Below, piece by piece: positions 63,686 to 64,000 of a DNA stretch of 64,000 nt. The notes under the pieces are model-generated. The model saw nothing but the letters and a program-made list of their open reading frames with translations, did no database searches and was not told the origin of the DNA. The DNA is taken from the NCBI GenBank assembly GCA_022494885.1, contig JAGVSM010000487.1:1-64000 (forward strand), in the 5' to 3' direction. This DNA comes from Micrasema longulum. Its lineage: Eukaryota > Arthropoda > Insecta > Trichoptera > Brachycentridae. The position numbers and the translations under genes are program-made. Positions within the stretch are counted from its first letter, which is position 1. Each line of letters starts with the position of its first letter.

Positions 63686-63729
63686 GTGTCCTGATGAAGA
63701 GACGAGTACGTCTCGAAACCGGTAGACAT
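63686..63729 (+). ncRNA. Hammerhead-ribozyme-like core
   Basis: Box CTGATGA (63691-63697), a six-bp stem GAGACG/CGTCTC closed by loop AGTA (63699-63714), box GAAA (63715-63718), a palindromic CCGGTA (63719-63724), and an outer stem GTGTC/GACAT (63686-63690 with 63725-63729, last pair a wobble). This is the order of a type I hammerhead with a minimal helix III and A at the cleavage position. The departure from consensus is one extra A (63698) between CTGATGA and stem II. Short helix III hammerheads are known from Penelope-like retroelements and may act as dimers. Activity is unproven. Confidence 0.6.
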
Positions 63730-63833
63730 AGAAAAGTCGGTAAGTGGTTATATGCACATATTTAATAACATTACAGTATTACTTTTCCCTCTTTCCAATT
63801 GTTCCAAGAAGCTAAACTTTTAGATCTAAGACA

Positions 63834-64000
63834 AATATATTGCTTTCAATGTTTAAAATAAATATTTAAGAACCAAAATTTATTTACAAGTAATTCAAAT
63901 AGATCAAGTCAAAGAAGGAATCGTGTGTTAGAAATACCATATTGTATAACGAGGCTAGCACAGAGACATACATATTTTATGGGCCCAAAAATTTTAATCT
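63834..64000 (+). repeat. Dispersed repeat, inverted copy of 568-745
   Basis: About 105 bp downstream of the hammerhead-like core and continuing past the window end. Closely matches the complement of 568-745. Probably part of the same element as the hammerhead motif. Confidence 0.8.

Overview
This window looks like nuclear DNA of an insect, most likely a moth or butterfly. The protein-coding genes are split by spliceosomal GT-AG introns, the background is AT-rich, and about half of what can be read is transposable-element debris of kinds typical of insects: a BEL/Pao LTR retrotransposon, DD34D-like mariners, truncated non-LTR retrotransposons (LINEs), tRNA-headed SINEs and palindromic MITEs. 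The species assignment is inference from repeat style and gene content.

Layout. 929-7976 is one BEL/Pao-type LTR retrotransposon with both LTRs and a TTAAT target duplication; its coding region is broken by an in-frame stop, a damaged linker and a frameshift. 7982-25900 has no host gene that I can support and is a mosaic of SINEs, mariners, LINE ends and unclassified repeats. 25930-28659 (minus strand) is a three-exon gene for a 186-residue coiled-coil protein whose C-terminal helix resembles a SNAP-25-type SNARE helix. 31896-46631 (plus strand) is a complete eleven-exon bleomycin hydrolase gene (454 residues; catalytic Cys73, His373, Asn395 all present). Its introns hold two mariners, several LINE pieces, SINEs and a 42-bp minisatellite. 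46632-64000 is gene-free: two palindromic MITEs, a 944-bp terminal-inverted-repeat element with a LINE inside, a 3-kb pyrimidine-rich satellite with about 43-bp monomers, more LINE ends, and at 63686-63729 a hammerhead-ribozyme-like core.

How things fit together. The two host genes are transcribed divergently about 3.2 kb apart and share no obvious function: one is a cytosolic cysteine aminopeptidase, the other perhaps a membrane-fusion adaptor. Repeats appear to touch host expression in one place: the first canonical AATAAA downstream of the bleomycin hydrolase stop codon lies inside a MITE arm. Most other observations concern the biology of the mobile elements: nested insertions with readable target duplications, a conserved hairpin at the 3' ends of several LINEs, and the hammerhead-like motif. 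I found no operon-like or defence-like system; the hammerhead-like core is the strongest candidate for something functionally unusual.
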